Source of the DNA: Dechloromonas denitrificans
GTDB taxonomy: Bacteria; Pseudomonadota; Gammaproteobacteria; Burkholderiales; Rhodocyclaceae
Assembly (NCBI RefSeq): GCF_020510665.1
Contig: NZ_CP075187.1
Coordinates: forward strand, 1,198,501-1,262,500
Length of the DNA stretch: 64,000 nt
Direction of reading: 5' to 3'
The position numbers and the translations under genes were made by a program. Shown piece after piece: positions 1 to 9,113 of the stretch; positions within the stretch are counted from its first letter, which is position 1, and the number at the start of each line of letters is the position of its first letter. The notes under the pieces are model-generated. The model was not told the origin of the DNA and ran no database searches. It worked only from the letters and a program-made list of their open reading frames with translations.

Positions 1-848
1 GCGCTGCTGACCATCTGGCTGGCCCCGTTCACCTCGCCGATGATCTTCTGCAACTGCGTCATCATGATGTTGAACGCAGAGGCCATGCGACCGATTTCAT
101 CCTGATGAACTATTTCGGCTCTTTGCGTCAGATCGCCGCTGGCAGCAATGTGGCTCATCGTATTTTCCAGCGCACTCAAGGGGTGTGTGATCGAGCGGAT
201 GAAGAAAACGGCCAGTACAACCAGAATCACCATCGCACCGAATGAGAAGCTGACCAGTCCGACTTTCACTGCAGAAAATACTTCGTCTGCCTGGATCGCC
301 TCGTTGGCATTGAATTCGGTGGAGATTTTTTGCATCTCGATGACCAGATCGTCGATTGCCTTGGTTGGCGCGCGGTCCAGGCCGTGAACCAGTTTGTCAA
401 TCGTGCTGGCGGGGTCGATTTGGCTACGATCATATTGTTTGATCGCTTCGCGGTAATTGGGCCCCAGCTTGTCGAAATTGGCGATGACGTCATCAATCTT
501 GAGTCGTTCGGCAATGCCGAGCTTGCTTGCTGTGGTGCGTACCTGTGCCAGCAACTCCCGGACCTTCTTTTCTTCGCCGTCAAAGCCTTGCATGTGCTTG
601 GCAAAGGCTTCTGCATTCTTGCCCCGCAGCAGAATGTTTTTCCACTCCTGGACTTGCGTCTTGAAGTGCACTTGCCCGGCTCGTGCCTTGTCGACCGCAT
701 CGACAATGAGTGCGTGACGCTCGATGGCACCGGTTAGTGCGGTGTTGAGCTTGCTGGCCTGAATAAATGCGAAAGTGCCGACGCTGAGCAAGGCAAACAA
801 GGCCAGCACGACAAGAAGAACCAGTTTTTGTTTGATCTGGAGGTGCAT
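1..848 (-). CDS. Methyl-accepting chemotaxis protein, N-terminal part (cut by window edge)
   Basis: Chemoreceptor that senses a periplasmic signal and controls CheA in the cytoplasm. The ATG at 846-848 opens a reading frame of 282 residues that runs off the left edge. It has a first membrane segment at about residues 9-30, a helical periplasmic region resembling the four-helix-bundle MCP ligand domain (about 35-185), a second membrane segment (about 193-215) and a HAMP domain (about 215-268, with the DEIGRMASAFN signature). The methylation and signalling hairpin lies outside the window. The ligand cannot be told from the sequence. The gene is transcribed leftwards, divergent from the lipoprotein gene at 1074. 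Confidence 0.88.
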   Translation of the reverse strand, partial: MHLQIKQKLVLLVVLALFALLSVGTFAFIQASKLNTALTGAIERHALIVDAVDKARAGQVHFKTQVQEWKNILLRGKNAEAFAKHMQGFDGEEKKVRELLAQVRTTASKLGIAERLKIDDVIANFDKLGPNYREAIKQYDRSQIDPASTIDKLVHGLDRAPTKAIDDLVIEMQKISTEFNANEAIQADEVFSAVKVGLVSFSFGAMVILVVLAVFFIRSITHPLSALENTMSHIAASGDLTQRAEIVHQDEIGRMASAFNIMMTQLQKIIGEVNGASQMVSS

Positions 849-916
849 TTGCGACTCCCTGCTTGCTGAATCAATTCATCTGGAAGCTTGCCGGTGTGCC
901 TTGCAAGAGTGGATCG

Positions 917-946
917 ACTATATACAATGTGGCGCAGATATGTAAA
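917..946 (-). promoter_or_regulatory. Possible sigma-70 promoter of the chemoreceptor gene
   Basis: On the - strand TTTACA (946-941) is followed after 16 bp by TATATA (924-919), or after 18 bp by TATAGT (922-917). It lies about 70 bp upstream of the MCP start codon. No sigma-28 consensus, which many chemotaxis genes use, was seen. Match by eye only. Confidence 0.4.
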
Positions 947-1073
947 GTTTCGTCAGCTCAATGACTTATGCCATGTTTGTGTGATTCGCATGCTTTCGGT
1001 AATCGTGTTTCAGTAAGTTTCAAGTCATGTCTTGGATCGTGACTAGCCAGAGGGATGGGGGCCGGGAGGAGAA

Positions 1074-2183
1074 ATGGGATCGAGGCAATTCTCTGCATGT
1101 TTTGTTTTGTCGCTCATGCTCTTTGGCTGTGCGCCGCCAGAGCCTCTGAAAATCGGGTATTTGGGTGGGCTTTCCGGGCGAGTAGCCGATCTCGGAGAAG
1201 CCGGGCGTAGCGGTGCCTTGCTTGCTGTTGAGGAAATCAACGGCTTGGGTGGGGTCAATGGGCGCAAGGTCGAGTTGATCGTTCAGGATGATGCCCAGCA
1301 GCAGGAAAGCGCGCTGAATGCGGTTGATGCCCTCGTCGCTGCGGGCGTTTCGGCGATTATCGGACCCATGACCAGTTCCGTTGCCGAGACCATTCTGCCG
1401 GCGATCGAACGTGCCGGCATTGTGACTGTCAGCCCGACGGTCACGGCCACGTCGCTTTCCGGAAAGGACGACCTGTTTTTCAAGGTGGCACCACCGATCT
1501 CAGAAAACACCCGAATCAGTTCACGCCATCTCTTCGATCGAGGCGCCCGTCGTCTGGCCATTGCCTACGATTTGAGCAACCGGGCGTTCAGTGCTGACTG
1601 GGCGGCACAGTACCGGCGTGACTTTACCGGGCTGGGCGGACAGGTTGTTGCCGAGGCGACGTTTACTTCCGGCGATGAACAGGGCTATGGCCATGCGGTC
1701 CAGCAATTGATCGATGCCCGGCCGGATGCCTTTCTTTTTATCTCGAATGCGGTTGATACGGTCAGATTGATCCAGATTGTGCGTAACCGTGGCCTCAATT
1801 TGCCTGTGACGACATCTCCGTGGGCGGCGACCGAGCATTTCATCGAACTGGGCGGGAGAACGGTGGAAGGTGTGACGCTGACCCAGTTTTTTGATCGTTC
1901 GGACAGTTCGCCCGGCTATCGGAAATTTGCCGATACTTTCCGGGCGCGCTTCAAGCAGGAACCGGGTTTTGCCAGTGTTGCAGCCTACGATGCGACGCGT
2001 GCCACGCTGGGCGGGCTGACTCAGTCTTCAGGTCAGGGTGGCGCTGCATTGAAAGCTGTTCTGCTGTCAGGTACGACGTTCGATGGTTTGCAACAAAAAT
2101 GGCAATTTGATCGTTATGGCGATGCTCAGCGCGCAACCTATATGACCGTGGTAAATAATGGCCGACTTTCGATTGTCAAATAA
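1074..2183 (+). CDS. Periplasmic ligand-binding lipoprotein, branched-chain amino acid ABC type (Peripla_BP_6)
   Basis: A 369-residue receptor of the LivJ/LivK family. The N-terminus is a lipoprotein signal with lipobox LFGC, so Cys19 is the expected lipid-anchored residue. The two-lobed type I binding fold follows (about residues 25-360), with the family start motif KIGYLGGLSG and the segment IIGPMTSSVAETILP. No permease or ATPase gene is nearby. The gene overlaps the next one, a PAS histidine kinase, by 26 bp, so the protein probably feeds a ligand signal to the kinase instead of serving transport (inference). The start ATG follows a purine-rich GGAGG-like stretch at 1066-1072. Confidence 0.85.
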   Translation: MGSRQFSACFVLSLMLFGCAPPEPLKIGYLGGLSGRVADLGEAGRSGALLAVEEINGLGGVNGRKVELIVQDDAQQQESALNAVDALVAAGVSAIIGPMTSSVAETILPAIERAGIVTVSPTVTATSLSGKDDLFFKVAPPISENTRISSRHLFDRGARRLAIAYDLSNRAFSADWAAQYRRDFTGLGGQVVAEATFTSGDEQGYGHAVQQLIDARPDAFLFISNAVDTVRLIQIVRNRGLNLPVTTSPWAATEHFIELGGRTVEGVTLTQFFDRSDSSPGYRKFADTFRARFKQEPGFASVAAYDATRATLGGLTQSSGQGGAALKAVLLSGTTFDGLQQKWQFDRYGDAQRATYMTVVNNGRLSIVK

Positions 2184-4917
2184 CCGCAACTCATCCGGCG
2201 CTCCTGAATATCGCCTGAGAACCTGGCTGATTACATTGATGATCGTCAGCGTGATGCTGACTTTCGGGATCATCGGCAGTGGCATCCTGGTTTATCGATT
2301 GCCTCAACTGGATGGGCAAACCCGGGCATCGATGCTCGAAAAGGCCAGAAACACCTCGCGGTTGATCGATTTCGTGACCAGCGGCATCGAAGCTGAGCTG
2401 TATCCGCTGGCCAACATGGCACCGACTCTGTCGCGCGATGAGTTGCGACGCTACACCGATGCGATCGTCGGGAACGGCGAACGATTTGAAGCCGTCTTTG
2501 TGGTGGCGGGCGACGGCATTGTCGAATCGATCAGCCTGCCACCCCGGCATGCGGCGGTTGCAGGCGAGTTACGCGGAGCTGATTTTTCACGCAACCGGGT
2601 ATTTCGCTTGGCCCGGATTGCCAAGGCGAACGGGGAGGCGGCACGACCCATCTGGAGCGATAAATATCTCTCGGCCCTGGGCGGCAAGAACACGGTGGGA
2701 ATTGCGCTTTCTGCCGGTGAGCGGACCCTGGTCGCCGAAGTGTCGGCCGAGCACATCCTCAGCGTTTTGAAGGAGTCGACCCAGGAAGAATGGCCGTTGA
2801 CCACGATCATCGATCGTAATGGCCAATGGTTGGCTTCTTCGTCCAGGGCGAGCAATCCACCGGGGCGATTCATCGATTTCAGCGGTTTTCCGTTGTTCAA
2901 GACGGTGCTTTCCGGCCGCGAGGTTTCGGATGACGAGTTGTTCATGGGGCGCAGCATGGTGCTCGGCGGCGTCCAGTCAGCCAAGCTGGAATGGGTGGTG
3001 GTCAGTGCGATGCCGGGGGGCTGGGCAAATCCGAGTTACCGGGTGGTCATCGTGCTGGTCATCGGTGGGTTTTTTGGTGCATTGCTGATCAGCCTGATTC
3101 TCGCGCCGCTCTGGTCGGCACGCATGGTTCGTCCGCTCAACGCCCTGATCGCCCGCACCCATGCGGCCAGTGCGGGGGATTACCTGTCCGCCTGGCCCAA
3201 GAAAGGGACGGTTGCCGAGCTGAATCAGTTATCGAACGACCTGGCCAGCATGGTTTCGGTGATCCGCTCGCGGGAATACGATACCGAGCGCAGCGAAGAG
3301 CGGCTTCGGGCGACGCTGGAGGGAACGCCGTCGGTTGCCGTGCAATGGTATGACGCAAGCGGCCGGATTCTGTACTGGAACAAGGCTTCCGAGGTGATGT
3401 ACGGATTCACGGCGGAAGAGGTGGTGGGTAAGAGCATTACCGACCATACACTGCTGTACATGGATGCCGATCAGGTCCGGGCATTCATGGATGGCCTGGC
3501 TGAAATCAGGCAGTCGGGCAAGCCCCTGCCTTTGTCGGAATATCCCTTGCGCCATAAATCGGGGCGCGTTGTCATGGTGCTGGCCAGTACTTTTGAAATT
3601 CCAGGAGAAAACGGGGCCTCGATTTTTGTCTGCATGGATGTCGATATCACGCACGGCAAGCAGGTTGAACGTGCGTTGAAACGCAGTGAAAAGAAGCTGG
3701 AGGCGATTTACAACGCTTCCCCGGCGCCGATGTCCGTGTCCGATATCAATAACGGATTTTCCATTGTGACCGTCAATGCGGCCTGGGAAAGACAGTTTGC
3801 CCGTCAGCGGGCTGATGTGATCGGGAAATGTGGCCTGGAAATCGGTTTGTGGGCCGATCCTGCGCTGCGTGTCGATTTTCTCGCGCACTTGCTCGAAGAT
3901 GGCCGCGTTGACGATATCGAGGCCGACTTGGTGACGGGCAACGGTCAGCACCTGTTGTGCCGGATTTCATCGATGGTGGCCGAGGTCGGCGATGATCGGC
4001 TGATGCTGATGATGGCGACCGATATTACCGAGCAGCGCCGCATCGAATCCGAGATACGCTTGCTCAACAGCGAGCTTGAAGAGCGGGTGATGCAACGTAC
4101 GGAGGAGTTGTCGCAGGCCAATGATGAGTTGGAGGCGACGGTCGAAAACCTGAAAGCCACGCAGGAGCAGCTTGTCCAGTCCGAGAAGCTGGCTTCGCTG
4201 GGGAATCTGGTGGCCGGCATCGCCCATGAGTTGAACACGCCAATCGGCAATGGCCTGATGGCGGTATCCACCATGCGCGACAATCTCGGCCAGTTCCGCC
4301 AGGCCAGTGCGGCGGGATTGCGTCGTTCCGTCCTTGATGAATTTGTCGCGGGTGTCGATGCCGGGAGCGATATTGCCGAACGTAATATGCGTCGTGCGGC
4401 TGAACTGGTGACCAGCTTCAAGCAGGTGGCTGTCGATCAGACCAGTTCGCAACGCCGGGCTTTCGAGGTCGCCGAGGTGGTCGACGAAATTTTGCTGACC
4501 CTGAAACCAACCCTGAAACGTACGCCATTCATTGTCGAGACGGATGTTCCTTCCGGCTTGATGCTCGACAGTTATCCCGGCCCCCTGGGTCAGGCGCTGG
4601 CCAATCTGATCAACAATGCCGTGATTCACGGTTTTGACGGACGGCATGAAGGACGGATCAAAATTGTTGCCGAAGCTTTTTCTACTGACCAGGTGGCGAT
4701 CAGCGTCAGGGATGACGGCAAGGGCATTCCGGCCGACCGTGTCGGCCGGATCTTCGATCCCTTCTACACCACACGCATGGGGCGAGGCGGGACCGGACTC
4801 GGTCTGCATGTCGTCTTTGGTGTGGTCAGCAAGGTGTTGGGCGGCACGATCCGGGTGACGAGCCACGAAGGGCAAGGCACCGAATTCGTCATGGTGCTTC
4901 CGCGCTCACCTGCTTGA
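2158..4917 (+). CDS. Membrane PAS-PAS sensor histidine kinase
   Basis: A 919-residue sensor kinase. Order of parts: membrane segment at about 20-42, periplasmic sensor region of about 250 residues, second membrane segment (about 294-318), HAMP (about 312-370), PAS 1 (about 383-500), PAS 2 (about 512-625), a coiled coil (about 630-680), then the kinase core. The phospho-acceptor is His690 in GIAHELNTPIG. The ATP site shows DDGKGIPADR and GGTGLGLHVVF. The H-box with Asn-Thr-Pro is of the type found in PAS kinases with long coiled coils. There is no receiver or HPt domain, and no response regulator gene is adjacent. The start codon lies inside the lipoprotein gene, so the two are translationally coupled. 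Confidence 0.88.
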   Translation: MADFRLSNNRNSSGAPEYRLRTWLITLMIVSVMLTFGIIGSGILVYRLPQLDGQTRASMLEKARNTSRLIDFVTSGIEAELYPLANMAPTLSRDELRRYTDAIVGNGERFEAVFVVAGDGIVESISLPPRHAAVAGELRGADFSRNRVFRLARIAKANGEAARPIWSDKYLSALGGKNTVGIALSAGERTLVAEVSAEHILSVLKESTQEEWPLTTIIDRNGQWLASSSRASNPPGRFIDFSGFPLFKTVLSGREVSDDELFMGRSMVLGGVQSAKLEWVVVSAMPGGWANPSYRVVIVLVIGGFFGALLISLILAPLWSARMVRPLNALIARTHAASAGDYLSAWPKKGTVAELNQLSNDLASMVSVIRSREYDTERSEERLRATLEGTPSVAVQWYDASGRILYWNKASEVMYGFTAEEVVGKSITDHTLLYMDADQVRAFMDGLAEIRQSGKPLPLSEYPLRHKSGRVVMVLASTFEIPGENGASIFVCMDVDITHGKQVERALKRSEKKLEAIYNASPAPMSVSDINNGFSIVTVNAAWERQFARQRADVIGKCGLEIGLWADPALRVDFLAHLLEDGRVDDIEADLVTGNGQHLLCRISSMVAEVGDDRLMLMMATDITEQRRIESEIRLLNSELEERVMQRTEELSQANDELEATVENLKATQEQLVQSEKLASLGNLVAGIAHELNTPIGNGLMAVSTMRDNLGQFRQASAAGLRRSVLDEFVAGVDAGSDIAERNMRRAAELVTSFKQVAVDQTSSQRRAFEVAEVVDEILLTLKPTLKRTPFIVETDVPSGLMLDSYPGPLGQALANLINNAVIHGFDGRHEGRIKIVAEAFSTDQVAISVRDDGKGIPADRVGRIFDPFYTTRMGRGGTGLGLHVVFGVVSKVLGGTIRVTSHEGQGTEFVMVLPRSPA

Positions 4918-4922
4918 AACTG

Positions 4923-4952
4923 AAAAACCGGCCCACTCCCGGACCGGTTTTC
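4923..4952. terminator. Bidirectional terminator between convergent genes
   Basis: AAAACCGG (4924-4931) pairs with CCGGTTTT (4944-4951) around a 12-base loop. The A and T ends give a U-tract on both strands. It separates the kinase gene (ends 4917) from acuI (ends 4961 on the other strand). Confidence 0.6.
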
Positions 4953-4960
4953 AAAATTGC

Positions 4961-5944
4961 CTATTGGGCGAGGTTGACCACGACACGGCCGCGTACCTTG
5001 CCGTCGAGCAATTCGGCCCCGACCTGGATGGCTTCAGCCAGCCCGATTTCACGTGTGACGCTGTTGAGCTTGCCAATATCAAGGTCGCGAGCCAGTCGGT
5101 CCCAGGCTTCCTGGCGAACAGAACGCGGTGCCATGACGCTATCAATACCGTAGAGCGTTACGCCGCGCAGGATGAAAGGAGCCACGGTGGCCGGAAAATC
5201 CATGCCGCCCGCCAGTCCGCAGGCAGCGACTGCACCGCGGTATTTCGTCGTGGCACAGGCATTGGCCAGCGTGTGGCTGCCGACTGTATCGACCACCCCG
5301 GCCCAGCGTTCCTTGCCAATCGGCTTGCCCGGTGCGGCCAGTTCGCTGCGTTCGATGAGGGTTTCGGCACCGAGCGCTTTCAGGTGTTCCGCCTCGGCCG
5401 GCCGGCCGGTTGAGGCAACGACCGTATAGCCCAGCCGGGCGAGCAGGGCGATGGCCACGCTGCCGACGCCGCCGTTCGCACCGGTGACCAGAATTTCACC
5501 GTCCTCCGGCTTGATGCCGTGCTTTTCCAGGGCCAGGACACAGAGCATCGCGGTATAGCCGGCAGTGCCGATCGCCATGGCTTGACGCGTCGTGAAGGCT
5601 TTCGGCAAGGGGACCAGCCAGTCGCCCTTGACGCGTGCTACCTCAGCCAGTCCGCCGCAGTGGGTTTCGCCCACGCCCCAGCCGTTGAGGATGACCTTGT
5701 CGCCCGCTTGCCAGTCCGGGTGGCTGCTCTGTGTCACCGTCCCGGCGAAATCGATTCCCGGGATCATCGGGAAACGGCGCACGACGGGCGATTTTCCGGT
5801 AATCGCCAGGCCATCCTTGTAATTCAGCGTGGACCATTCGACACGCACGGTGACATCGCCATCCGGCAAGACGGCTTCGTCGATCTGTTGTACTTCCGCG
5901 CGGTAGCCGGCGTCATCCTTGGTGATCAGAATGCCTTTGAACAT
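4961..5944 (-). CDS. acuI: Acryloyl-CoA reductase (NADPH), AcuI/YhdH type
   Basis: A zinc-free medium-chain dehydrogenase that reduces acryloyl-CoA to propionyl-CoA with NADPH, which removes a toxic electrophile formed in dimethylsulfoniopropionate, acrylate or 3-hydroxypropionate metabolism. The 327 residues match the family length. The N-terminal GroES-like fold has the family segment [16 protein letters not shown], followed by PGIDFAGTV and the Rossmann motif [12 protein letters not shown] at about 150. The start at 5944 has a good ribosome site (AAGGAG). It lies 30 bp downstream of a TetR gene on the same strand, an arrangement also known for acuR and acuI. Confidence 0.9.
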   Translation of the reverse strand: MFKGILITKDDAGYRAEVQQIDEAVLPDGDVTVRVEWSTLNYKDGLAITGKSPVVRRFPMIPGIDFAGTVTQSSHPDWQAGDKVILNGWGVGETHCGGLAEVARVKGDWLVPLPKAFTTRQAMAIGTAGYTAMLCVLALEKHGIKPEDGEILVTGANGGVGSVAIALLARLGYTVVASTGRPAEAEHLKALGAETLIERSELAAPGKPIGKERWAGVVDTVGSHTLANACATTKYRGAVAACGLAGGMDFPATVAPFILRGVTLYGIDSVMAPRSVRQEAWDRLARDLDIGKLNSVTREIGLAEAIQVGAELLDGKVRGRVVVNLAQ

Positions 5945-5974
5945 GGTGTTTCTCCTTGAGGTGAATAGGGGGTT

Positions 5975-6616
5975 TCAGGGCCGGGGCAGCGCGGCCTGGA
6001 ACAGTTTGAAAAAAGCCTGCATTGGAGCAGTTGACCGCAGCAATCGGGCGCGCAGGATGGCGCCCTCCCAGCCGACCCAGAAGGCATGGGCCAGTGCCGG
6101 ACAATCGCTGCCGGCGGCCAGTTCTCCGGCATCCACGGCGGCCGACAGGCAGGTGCCGAGGCGCTGTTCCCAGTCGTTGAAAATCGCTTCCAGCCTCCGG
6201 CGCAGCTTGTCGTCCAGCGTACTGACTTCCTGGCCGAGATTGCCGACCAGGCAGCCGCGGCAAAAATCGTGTCGCGCCACGCCGTGGCAGGCGTCGTCGA
6301 CGAAGGCGGCGAGACGGGCCAGTGGAGAGCGGGTGACATCCAGAAAGTGCCGGTCGAGCTTGTCGGCGAAGTAGTCGGCATAGGCATCCAGCGCGGCGGC
6401 GACGAACTCGTCCTTGCTGGCGAAGTAGTGATAGAACGAGCCTTTCGGAACCTGGGCCGATTTCAGGATGTCATCCAGGGCCGTTGCGCTGACGCCGCGT
6501 TCGGTGAGCATTTCGATCGCCCGCCGGATGAGCAGCGTCCGGGTATCGGCAAAACCAATGCCGTTGCGAGCGGGGCGGCCACGCGGACGGCGCGGAAGTG
6601 GGGGAGATGAAGGCAT
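5975..6616 (-). CDS. acuR: TetR family repressor, AcuR-like
   Basis: A 213-residue transcription factor. The N-terminal helix-turn-helix (about residues 25-75) includes the family motif VPKGSFYHYFASKDEF, and the rest is the helical ligand-binding and dimer domain. The position just upstream of acuI in the same direction and the resemblance to AcuR suggest that it represses the acuRI operon and is released by acrylate-type ligands (inference from the family). A palindrome lies 10 bp upstream of its start. The basic N-terminal tail (RRPRGRPARNG) is typical of TetR proteins that contact the minor groove. Confidence 0.8.
   Translation of the reverse strand: MPSSPPLPRRPRGRPARNGIGFADTRTLLIRRAIEMLTERGVSATALDDILKSAQVPKGSFYHYFASKDEFVAAALDAYADYFADKLDRHFLDVTRSPLARLAAFVDDACHGVARHDFCRGCLVGNLGQEVSTLDDKLRRRLEAIFNDWEQRLGTCLSAAVDAGELAAGSDCPALAHAFWVGWEGAILRARLLRSTAPMQAFFKLFQAALPRP
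6030..6042 (+). repeat. Recurrent 13-base word GTYGACCGCAGCA (first of seven copies)
   Basis: Exact copies on the + strand lie at 6030-6042, 7779-7791, 17585-17597, 20267-20279 and 39492-39504, and reverse-complement copies at 8796-8808 and 18382-18394. One-mismatch copies lie at 31096, 31275, 41345 and 46291. All are inside coding regions, in more than one reading frame. None was found between 47 kb and the right edge. The function is unknown. Confidence 0.6.
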
Positions 6617-6626
6617 TGGAAAATAT

Positions 6627-6641
6627 TAGACCGGTTGTCTA
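6627..6641. promoter_or_regulatory. Palindromic operator upstream of acuR
   Basis: TAGACCGGTTGTCTA has perfect 5-base arms (TAGAC and GTCTA) around CGGTT. It sits in the leader of acuR in an AT-rich stretch and could also influence the divergent FKBP gene. It is a good candidate for an autoregulatory AcuR site, but the assignment is inference. Confidence 0.55.
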
Positions 6642-6751
6642 TAAATATCAAAATCTTTTTCGCCGGATGTTTGATTTGCATGGCTTGAGCTCAAAGGGCG
6701 AATCGCGTTACCGTACGGCCCCACTGATTACCATCGCCTAAAGGCCTGTTC

Positions 6752-7162
6752 ATGCAAAAAATGCTTACCACCGGCGCCGCTGCGCTGCTTCTCGCTGTTT
6801 CGCTGTCGGCTCAGGCGACGCCGAAAGAGGAAAAGACCGCCTCCGGTATCGTCATCACCCTGCTCAAGGAAGGCGAGGGCGCCAGCCCCAAGGCGACCGA
6901 CACGGTCCGTGTGCATTACCGCGGTACACTGGAAAACGGCACCGAATTTGACAGTTCCTACCGTCGCGGCCAGCCGGCCACTTTTCCGCTGAACCGGGTT
7001 ATCCCGTGCTGGACCGAGGGTGTGCAGAAGTTGAAAATCGGCGGCAAGGCCAAGCTGCTTTGCCCATCCAACCTGGCTTATGGCAGCCGTGGCATTCCGG
7101 GAACGATTCCGCCGGATGCGCCGTTGATTTTCGAAGTCGAGTTGCTGGAAATCGCCCGTTAA
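6752..7162 (+). CDS. FKBP-type peptidyl-prolyl isomerase, periplasmic
   Basis: A 136-residue proline isomerase that assists folding of exported proteins. A signal peptide ends at about Ala22 (LSAQA). The rest is one FKBP domain with VRVHYRGTLENGTEFDSSY, the loop FPLNRVIPCWTEGVQKLKIGGKAKL and the C-terminal strand PLIFEVELLEI. The aromatic pocket residues typical of active FKBPs are present, with Tyr at 50, Phe at 60 and Trp in VIPCW. It lacks the N-terminal dimer domain of FkpA or Mip, so it is the short form. Divergent from acuR. Confidence 0.92.
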   Translation: MQKMLTTGAAALLLAVSLSAQATPKEEKTASGIVITLLKEGEGASPKATDTVRVHYRGTLENGTEFDSSYRRGQPATFPLNRVIPCWTEGVQKLKIGGKAKLLCPSNLAYGSRGIPGTIPPDAPLIFEVELLEIAR

Positions 7163-7254
7163 GCCGGGTGGCACCTGGGCCGGGCGGGCTTGCCTGTCCG
7201 GCTTGATCCGGCGCACACTGAGAGACAGGCGAAGTGCGCCTGGGAGCGACAAGC

Positions 7255-7488
7255 ATGACCAATGAACAATTGAAAAACGCGGTAACTTCACCGTGGCCGT
7301 TTTTTGGCGTCAGCCCGCAGGGTGATGTGCTGGCCCGTTACATTCCGTTCGGGCCGGTTTTTCGCTGGCGCAAGAACCAGATGATTCCGATGCCCGTGCA
7401 GGGCAGCGATCTGTGCTGGTTGTTGCAGGCCGCCGACGAGGAAGGCCATTCGATCACCGATACCGATGGCGGCAGGCCCGAGGCCTGA
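7255..7488 (+). CDS. Small protein of unknown function (77 residues)
   Basis: The start at 7255 was chosen because GGGAG lies 8 bases before it. A GTG at 7234 would add seven residues without a ribosome site. The product has no signal peptide or membrane segment. It contains the segment PWPFFGVSPQGDVLARYIPFGPVFRWRK, cited here only by its first and last motifs PWPFFG and RWRK, and ends in an acidic tail. I do not recognise the family. It is separated from the FKBP gene by 92 bp and converges with the VF530 gene. Confidence 0.6.
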   Translation: MTNEQLKNAVTSPWPFFGVSPQGDVLARYIPFGPVFRWRKNQMIPMPVQGSDLCWLLQAADEEGHSITDTDGGRPEA

Positions 7489-7491
7489 GCT

Positions 7492-7728
7492 TCAGTTCTG
7501 GCGGGCCTTGACGTTCAGCATGTGAACGTAGAGCGACTCGACCCGCTCGCGCGCCCAGGGCGTGCGGCGGAGGAATTTCAGGCTGGAGGCAATGCTCGGA
7601 TCAAGGTTGAAGCAGCGGATTTCAATTTCCTGACCGAGCTTCTCCCAGCCGTAATGGGCAACCAGCTGGTTGAGGATCATTTCCAGGGTGATGCCGTGCA
7701 GCGGGTTGTTGGCTTGCGTTTCTGACAT
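7492..7728 (-). CDS. VF530 family DNA-binding protein (DUF2132)
   Basis: A 78-residue protein with the nearly full family pattern: [13 protein letters not shown] near the start, HYGWEKLG, the central CFNLDPSI and [16 protein letters not shown] near the end. The family fold is a small helical domain that has been described as DNA-binding. The role in the cell is not established. It is transcribed alone, with the start codon 7 bases upstream of a hairpin. Confidence 0.88.
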   Translation of the reverse strand: MSETQANNPLHGITLEMILNQLVAHYGWEKLGQEIEIRCFNLDPSIASSLKFLRRTPWARERVESLYVHMLNVKARQN

Positions 7729-7735
7729 GATTTTG

Positions 7736-7760
7736 ATGGCCGGAATCTATACCCGGCCAT
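7736..7760. terminator. Hairpin between the VF530 gene and the sensor kinase gene
   Basis: ATGGCCGG (7736-7743) pairs with CCGGCCAT (7753-7760). The T-run follows on the + strand only. On the - strand, where the five-gene operon ends at 7773, the stem is present but the tail is CAAAATC, so termination there would be weak. Confidence 0.4.
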
Positions 7761-7772
7761 TTTTACAGATTT

Positions 7773-9113
7773 TCAGCCGTTGACCGCAGCAAAGCGCAGA
7801 CTGACGCGCAGCCCGCCCTCCGGCGCATCATCCAGCGCAAGCGGCGCCGCATGCAGTTCGGCAATGCGCAGGACAATCGACAGACCGAGTCCGCTGCCCG
7901 GCTGGTCGCTCTGGTTCAGCCGATGGAAGCGACGCAGCACGGCCTCGCGCTCGGCCAGCGGAATGCCCGGGCCGCTGTCGGTCACGGCGAACAGAATCTG
8001 TTGTCCGTCGCGGTGCAGGGTGACGCGAATGCGTCCGCCGGCCGGGGTGTAGCGAATCGCGTTGTCGACCAGGTTGCGAATCAGGACGCGCAACCATTCC
8101 GGCTGGCCGGTAACCCGGCTGCCCGGCAAGGCGTCCAGTTCGAAATCGAGGTCGCGATCCAGAATTTGCGTCCCCAGCTCGGCGCAGACGGCTTCGGCCA
8201 GTGGTGCGAGATCGACGGTTTGGGGCGTGGGCAGACCGGATTCGGGATCGAGCCGGGCCAGCTGGAGCATTTGCTCGATCAGGTGAACCGAGCGGCTCAG
8301 ACCAACCTGCAACTGCTCAAGGGATTGCTGGCGTTCGACATCGTTGCGGGCGCGCTGGGTGACTTGCAGTTGCGCCTGCAGTGCGGCGAGCGGCGTGCGC
8401 AATTCGTGGGCGGCATCGGCGGTGAAGCGCCGTTCGGCGTCGAGCGTTGCTTCGACACGCTGGAACAGGCCATTGAGCGCGACAAGAATCGGCTTCAATT
8501 CGACCGGCGCCGAGGCCGGGGTCAAAGGCTGCAATTGCTGCGGTTCCCGGCTGGCAATCTGGCTGGCAATGTCGTCCAGCGACGCCAGGCCATGGCGGGT
8601 GGCCAGCCAGACCCACAGGCCGATCAGCGGCAGACCGAAAAGGGCGGGGAAAATCAGGCGCCAGGTGATGTGACCGATCAGGTCGTCGCGGATGTGGTGA
8701 TCTTCACTGACCTGTACCTGCAGGCTGTGCTGGCTGTTCCACTGGCTGAAATGACGCCAGTGGCCGTCATCGTCGTGTGTTTCCGAAAAGCCGGGTGCTG
8801 CGGTCAACGGTGCTTGCGGGGCATTATTCGAATGCAGCAGCAGGATGCCGTCGCTGCGCCAGATCTGGAAACGCAAGCGGCGCTGGTATTTGTGGGCCGC
8901 ATCGCCGATATCCTGGATATCCTCGCCATCCTCATGGCTGGCCAGGGCGAGCAGGGCTTGCGCCGCCTGGGCAAGTTGGGCGTCGAACAGCTCGTCGACT
9001 TCGTGGTGGGCATCGACATAGCTGAACACCATGGTGGCCAGCCAGGCGGCTGAAACGCCGCCGAGCAACAGGCCGAGCAAACGGCGGCGCAGTGAGAACC
9101 AGAGCGTGGTCAT
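7773..9113 (-). CDS. Sensor histidine kinase, QseC/PmrB-like
   Basis: A 446-residue inner-membrane kinase. Membrane segments lie at about 11-31 and 152-171 with a periplasmic region of about 120 residues between them, rich in His and Asp around 105-145 (ETHDDDGHWRHF and SEDHHIRDD), which would suit metal sensing (inference). The kinase core has His236 in DAAHELRTPL, an N-box in NLVDNAIRYTP and the G-boxes DSGPGIP and GSGLGLSIV. It overlaps the response regulator gene by 4 bp. It is the last gene of a five-gene operon with cytochromes. Confidence 0.88.
   Translation of the reverse strand: MTTLWFSLRRRLLGLLLGGVSAAWLATMVFSYVDAHHEVDELFDAQLAQAAQALLALASHEDGEDIQDIGDAAHKYQRRLRFQIWRSDGILLLHSNNAPQAPLTAAPGFSETHDDDGHWRHFSQWNSQHSLQVQVSEDHHIRDDLIGHITWRLIFPALFGLPLIGLWVWLATRHGLASLDDIASQIASREPQQLQPLTPASAPVELKPILVALNGLFQRVEATLDAERRFTADAAHELRTPLAALQAQLQVTQRARNDVERQQSLEQLQVGLSRSVHLIEQMLQLARLDPESGLPTPQTVDLAPLAEAVCAELGTQILDRDLDFELDALPGSRVTGQPEWLRVLIRNLVDNAIRYTPAGGRIRVTLHRDGQQILFAVTDSGPGIPLAEREAVLRRFHRLNQSDQPGSGLGLSIVLRIAELHAAPLALDDAPEGGLRVSLRFAAVNG

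Noticed and set aside
7851..9053. A 400-codon + strand frame
   Set aside because: It is antisense to the QseC-like kinase gene, whose domains are clear.
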